The notes under the pieces were generated by a model, which saw nothing but the letters and a program-made list of their open reading frames with translations, had not been told where the DNA came from and searched no databases. Both the position numbers and the translations under genes were made by a program. DNA of 10,298 nt from Nitrososphaeraceae archaeon (GTDB lineage Archaea > Thermoproteota > Nitrososphaeria > Nitrososphaerales > Nitrososphaeraceae). Shown here in pieces: positions 8,306 to 10,298 of this stretch (position 1 is the first letter of the stretch; the number at the start of each line of letters is the position of its first letter). The stretch lies in contig JAICSL010000033.1 of the NCBI GenBank assembly GCA_025936955.1, positions 1 through 10,298 on the forward strand, written 5' to 3'.

Positions 8306-9420
8306 TTACATGGCCCCGGGATTTCTTTTCTTATTTAGTATTAGAGCAATAGAAGAGGATCTATCCTGTCTCATACTGCTTGCAGTATCAACAGCGCATA
8401 TTACTTGGTTCTTTTCAGAAGATTCAGTAATTATCTGTTGCATAATCTTATCAGCCCTAGGATTCAAATGCAGATCTGATAGTTCTATTAAGAATATTTT
8501 TCCATCAAAACCTATAAGGTGACTAAGAATACTAATAATCTCGATTATTGTAGCACTTATTGCTTGTTGATGTATTTGTTGACTTGTCTTTCTATTCAAT
8601 AAAATAATTTCCTGCTCGTCAAGATAAAGATCAAACCCTGGAAAAAGCGGCAAAAAAGTTCTTTGATTTTATTAAATTTTTGTTCTTTTTCAGGACCTCC
8701 GTTCTTCAATCTATATAAGATATTGTGAACTTTCTTTCTTTGTGCGTAAAGACCTCTCGAGGTAGAGTCTTCATGCCATCGTTGCGGATAGCGGAATTCT
8801 TGAAAAAAGACTAACTTTTCGTCTAAAATACGTTTTATAGTCCTAATAGGTTCTTTAGGAAATTGTATAGAGTTGGAGTCTTGAGATGAGAATACCTGCT
8901 CTACCAAAGCGTAGAGACTCTTGCCCTGTTTTGATTGCTGGATTAATTCTAGCCAGCTTGTTGAATCTCTTGATAAGTATGGTATTTTAGACGGTTGAAA
9001 AGCAATATTACCAAAGATGACAGTTCTACCAGAAGTAAAATAGCTGATTCTTTGTTGCAAAGTTGAACAACACTCTAAATGTATTCTTATTTGTGTACCA
9101 AATATAGACAGAAAATCACCCTTTTGAGATGGCTCCATACTTAACTCATCCATTATAACAGAAATGTCGTCATCTTCTAATACAGCAGTAAACTTGATCC
9201 TTATAGGATTATTTACCCGTCCATTATGAAATGAATCTTTGTTAAAAAATTGACTGTTATTATCTATTGAACTTTGGAGGGCTTTGAATACTTCAATCAT
9301 ATTAGATTTGCCGCTTCCATATTCTCCGACAATAATATTTAGTCCTGGTTTTGCCAGAAGATTAATCCCAGTTGCATCAAATGATTTAAAATTAAATACC
9401 TGAAGGTTTTCTATTTTCAC
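8306..9420 (-). pseudogene. RecF/SMC-like AAA ATPase, disrupted by a -1 frameshift
   Basis: Start is GTG at 9420; an in-frame TGA lies four codons upstream, so no earlier start exists. Part one reads to about codon 256 (KIKELF). The sequence then continues in the -1 frame from about 8653 (LPLFPGFDLYLDEQEI) to TAA at 8306, giving a joined length of about 371 residues. Seen: N-terminal strand typical of RecF/OLD-like ATPases (MKIENLQVFNFKSF) and Walker A GEYGSGKS (32-39). The C-terminal half keeps the family layout but lacks key residues: the signature reads ISAT instead of an S-x-G form, the Walker B/D-loop region reads LIELSDLHLNP where the family has IEEPELHLHP (so the second acidic residue is Leu), and the THS switch reads VDT. 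The junction is a run of six T, so a sequencing error or ribosomal slippage are alternatives. The degenerate motifs favour decay. Known relatives couple ATP hydrolysis to DNA repair or phage defence; the neighbouring nuclease fits such a pairing. Confidence 0.8.
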
Positions 9421-9440
9421 GACATATAGTCATTTTATGC

Positions 9441-9448
9441 ATTTTAAA
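9441..9448 (-). promoter_or_regulatory. Candidate TATA box for a leaderless ATPase transcript
   Basis: On the minus strand TTTAAAAT lies 21-28 nt before the GTG start of the ATPase. That is the spacing expected of an archaeal TATA box when transcription begins at the start codon. The GTG has no Shine-Dalgarno, consistent with a leaderless message. The region is AT-rich, so this is suggestive only. Confidence 0.3.
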
Positions 9449-9665
9449 AATATTGTTTCGACAATTCTATTTGATAGGACATATATCTATTTTAAGATAC
9501 CAGGATAGTTGCAAATCACTAAGCCCTCAAGCATAGATGTCAAATAGACCTTCTTAATTCAAAAATGGCTTTTCACATTTTATATGATATGTACATTTTT
9601 TGGATACTTAAATATGCTCATTTTCATTTTAAGGGTATCGTCTAATTGCGAAAGTACAATCCATG

Positions 9666-9851
9666 TTAGTATTTACTTGTCTGCAAACATTCATAAAATT
9701 CTAGAAGCAGTCTTCTGGTTTTAATTTGATTAATATCGTAACTGGAATTTGTCAAGTCAAGTCTTAAGTGCGCAAGTAAAGAAGATGAACCACGTTTCAA
9801 TAAAGGTATATTTCTGCCGAGTTCAAGATTATCATTGTGAAGATTCGATAC
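9666..9851 (-). other. Unrecognised open frame or gene remnant, about 61 codons, no ATG
   Basis: Open from just after a TAG (9852-9854) to TAA at 9666. The product looks protein-like: a stretch with NIPLLKRGSSSLLAHLRLDL is followed by DINQIKTRRLLLEFYECLQ, which would form an amphipathic helix. No ATG or GTG occurs in it; a TTG inside it (at NIPLLK) is the only candidate start. It is in the same frame as the upstream HIT gene, separated from it by TGA (9876) and TAG (9852), with an ATG directly after the TGA. It could be the worn 3' end of a lost gene or chance. I recognise no family. Confidence 0.25.
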
Positions 9852-9875
9852 CTACTCATCGCAGTTAGTGGACAT

Positions 9876-10298
9876 TCAACTGTAGTACCCTTTTCCAGGG
9901 ATCACATGCCTGACCCCTCCTCTAGGGTCAGCAACGTCGTCTTTTCGTCTTGGAATTAAGTGAATATGACAATGAGCTATTGTCTGTCCTGCATCATATC
10001 CATCATTTACTCCAATATTAAATCCTTTAATTGTTGCATCTTTTTCTACAATCTGTTTTTTTATTTGTTCTAACAAAGTAAAACAAGCTTTATTTTCAGC
10101 TGATCCAAGTTCAAAGAATGATTTAACATGGCGAATAGGGATGATAAGCGAATGATCTTTTGATACAGGATATTTATCATCTAAGGCAAAGGCCAACGAA
10201 TTTATCCCTTTAATTAAGGGAGGTTCTACGCTACAAAATACACAGTCTGGAGATTTGTCATTATAGATGTTCTTCCACAATCTAAAATCAGTGTCGTC
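9876..10298 (-). CDS. HIT-family nucleotide hydrolase/transferase, N-terminus possibly beyond window
   Basis: HIT proteins hydrolyse or transfer nucleotide groups (for example Ap4A or AMP derivatives) through a covalent nucleotidyl-histidine intermediate in the cytosol. Numbered from TTG at 10280 (134 residues): CVFC (13-16), a zinc-type or structural pair; IIPIRHV (46-52); GFNIGVNDGYDAGQT (86-100); the histidine triad HCHIH (103-107) with H105 as nucleophile; and the conserved tail PRGGVRHVIPGKGYY, ending at a TGA. The domain is complete and of normal length. No stop or ATG occurs between 10280 and the window edge, where the frame continues as DDTDFR. The start is therefore unproven, and the domain could be the C-terminal part of a larger protein. 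It is separated from the ATPase by 455 bp, so co-transcription is unlikely. Family secure; substrate not predictable. Confidence 0.93.
   Translation of the reverse strand, partial: DDTDFRLWKNIYNDKSPDCVFCSVEPPLIKGINSLAFALDDKYPVSKDHSLIIPIRHVKSFFELGSAENKACFTLLEQIKKQIVEKDATIKGFNIGVNDGYDAGQTIAHCHIHLIPRRKDDVADPRGGVRHVIPGKGYYS

Larger units (their letters stand above)
9421..9875. other. Gene-poor interval between the HIT and ATPase genes
   Basis: 455 bp, very AT-rich in its left half (9421-9665), where only tiny open frames occur. It contains the candidate ATPase promoter (9441-9448) and an unrecognised open frame (9666-9851). A small hairpin, AGAAG-CAGT-CTTCT, is at 9702-9715, and a short GTCAA tandem at 9751-9760. 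No RNA gene or terminator is convincing. Confidence 0.5.

Noticed and set aside
7991..8522. Plus-strand open frames of 98 and 73 codons antisense to the nuclease and ATPase
   Set aside because: They are shadows of the minus-strand genes. Their hydrophobic look comes from reverse-complemented charged codons.
1..10298. CRISPR array associated with the Cas4-like gene
   Set aside because: No regularly spaced direct repeats were seen in any non-coding interval. The repetitive look of 1-2300 is protein-level YD-repeat structure.

Overview
The window reads entirely from the minus strand: every supported gene is transcribed right to left. It is AT-rich (G+C estimated by eye in the high 30s percent), has long non-coding gaps, and shows no strong Shine-Dalgarno sequences at the visible starts. 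Two starts have TATA-like boxes at distances that suit archaeal transcription, one of them leaderless. This points weakly to a low-GC archaeon (a soil Nitrososphaeria/Nitrosocosmicus-like or a Methanosarcina-like genome). A low-GC bacterium is not excluded, because the toxin and HIT families here are common in bacteria.

Layout, in transcription order (right to left). (1) 10298-9876: HIT-family nucleotide hydrolase/transferase with a canonical HCHIH active site. Its frame is still open at the window edge, so the true N-terminus may lie outside. (2) 9875-9421: a gene-poor stretch with one unrecognised open frame (9851-9666) and a candidate promoter. (3) 9420-8306: a RecF/SMC-type AAA ATPase split by a -1 frameshift at a run of six T. 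Its Walker A is perfect, but the signature, Walker B and His-switch positions are degenerate, so it is probably decaying. (4) 8115-7282: an intact Cas4/RecB-like PD-(D/E)XK nuclease with four cysteines placed for an iron-sulfur cluster. (5) 7281-6521: about 760 bp without a convincing gene. It contains a nested, near-concentric inverted-repeat element at 6631-6705 and a separate 12-bp palindrome. (6) 6409 (or 6499) to beyond position 1: a very large Tc-toxin gene. It fuses a complete TcB part (SpvB domain, VCBS/FG-GAP propeller, TcdB middle domains) to a TcC-type RHS/YD-repeat shell in one reading frame of more than 2,130 codons. The RHS core end and the hypervariable C-terminal toxin lie to the left of the window.

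How they may work together. The toxin gene would make the cocoon and gate (BC) part of an ABC toxin. No TcA pore/translocator gene is visible, so it is an orphan or its partner is elsewhere. The AAA ATPase and the PD-(D/E)XK nuclease are adjacent and co-directional, as in several ATPase-nuclease DNA-processing or defence modules, but the ATPase looks broken. The HIT gene is probably housekeeping. The combination suggests an accessory, partly decaying neighbourhood rather than one co-regulated operon.
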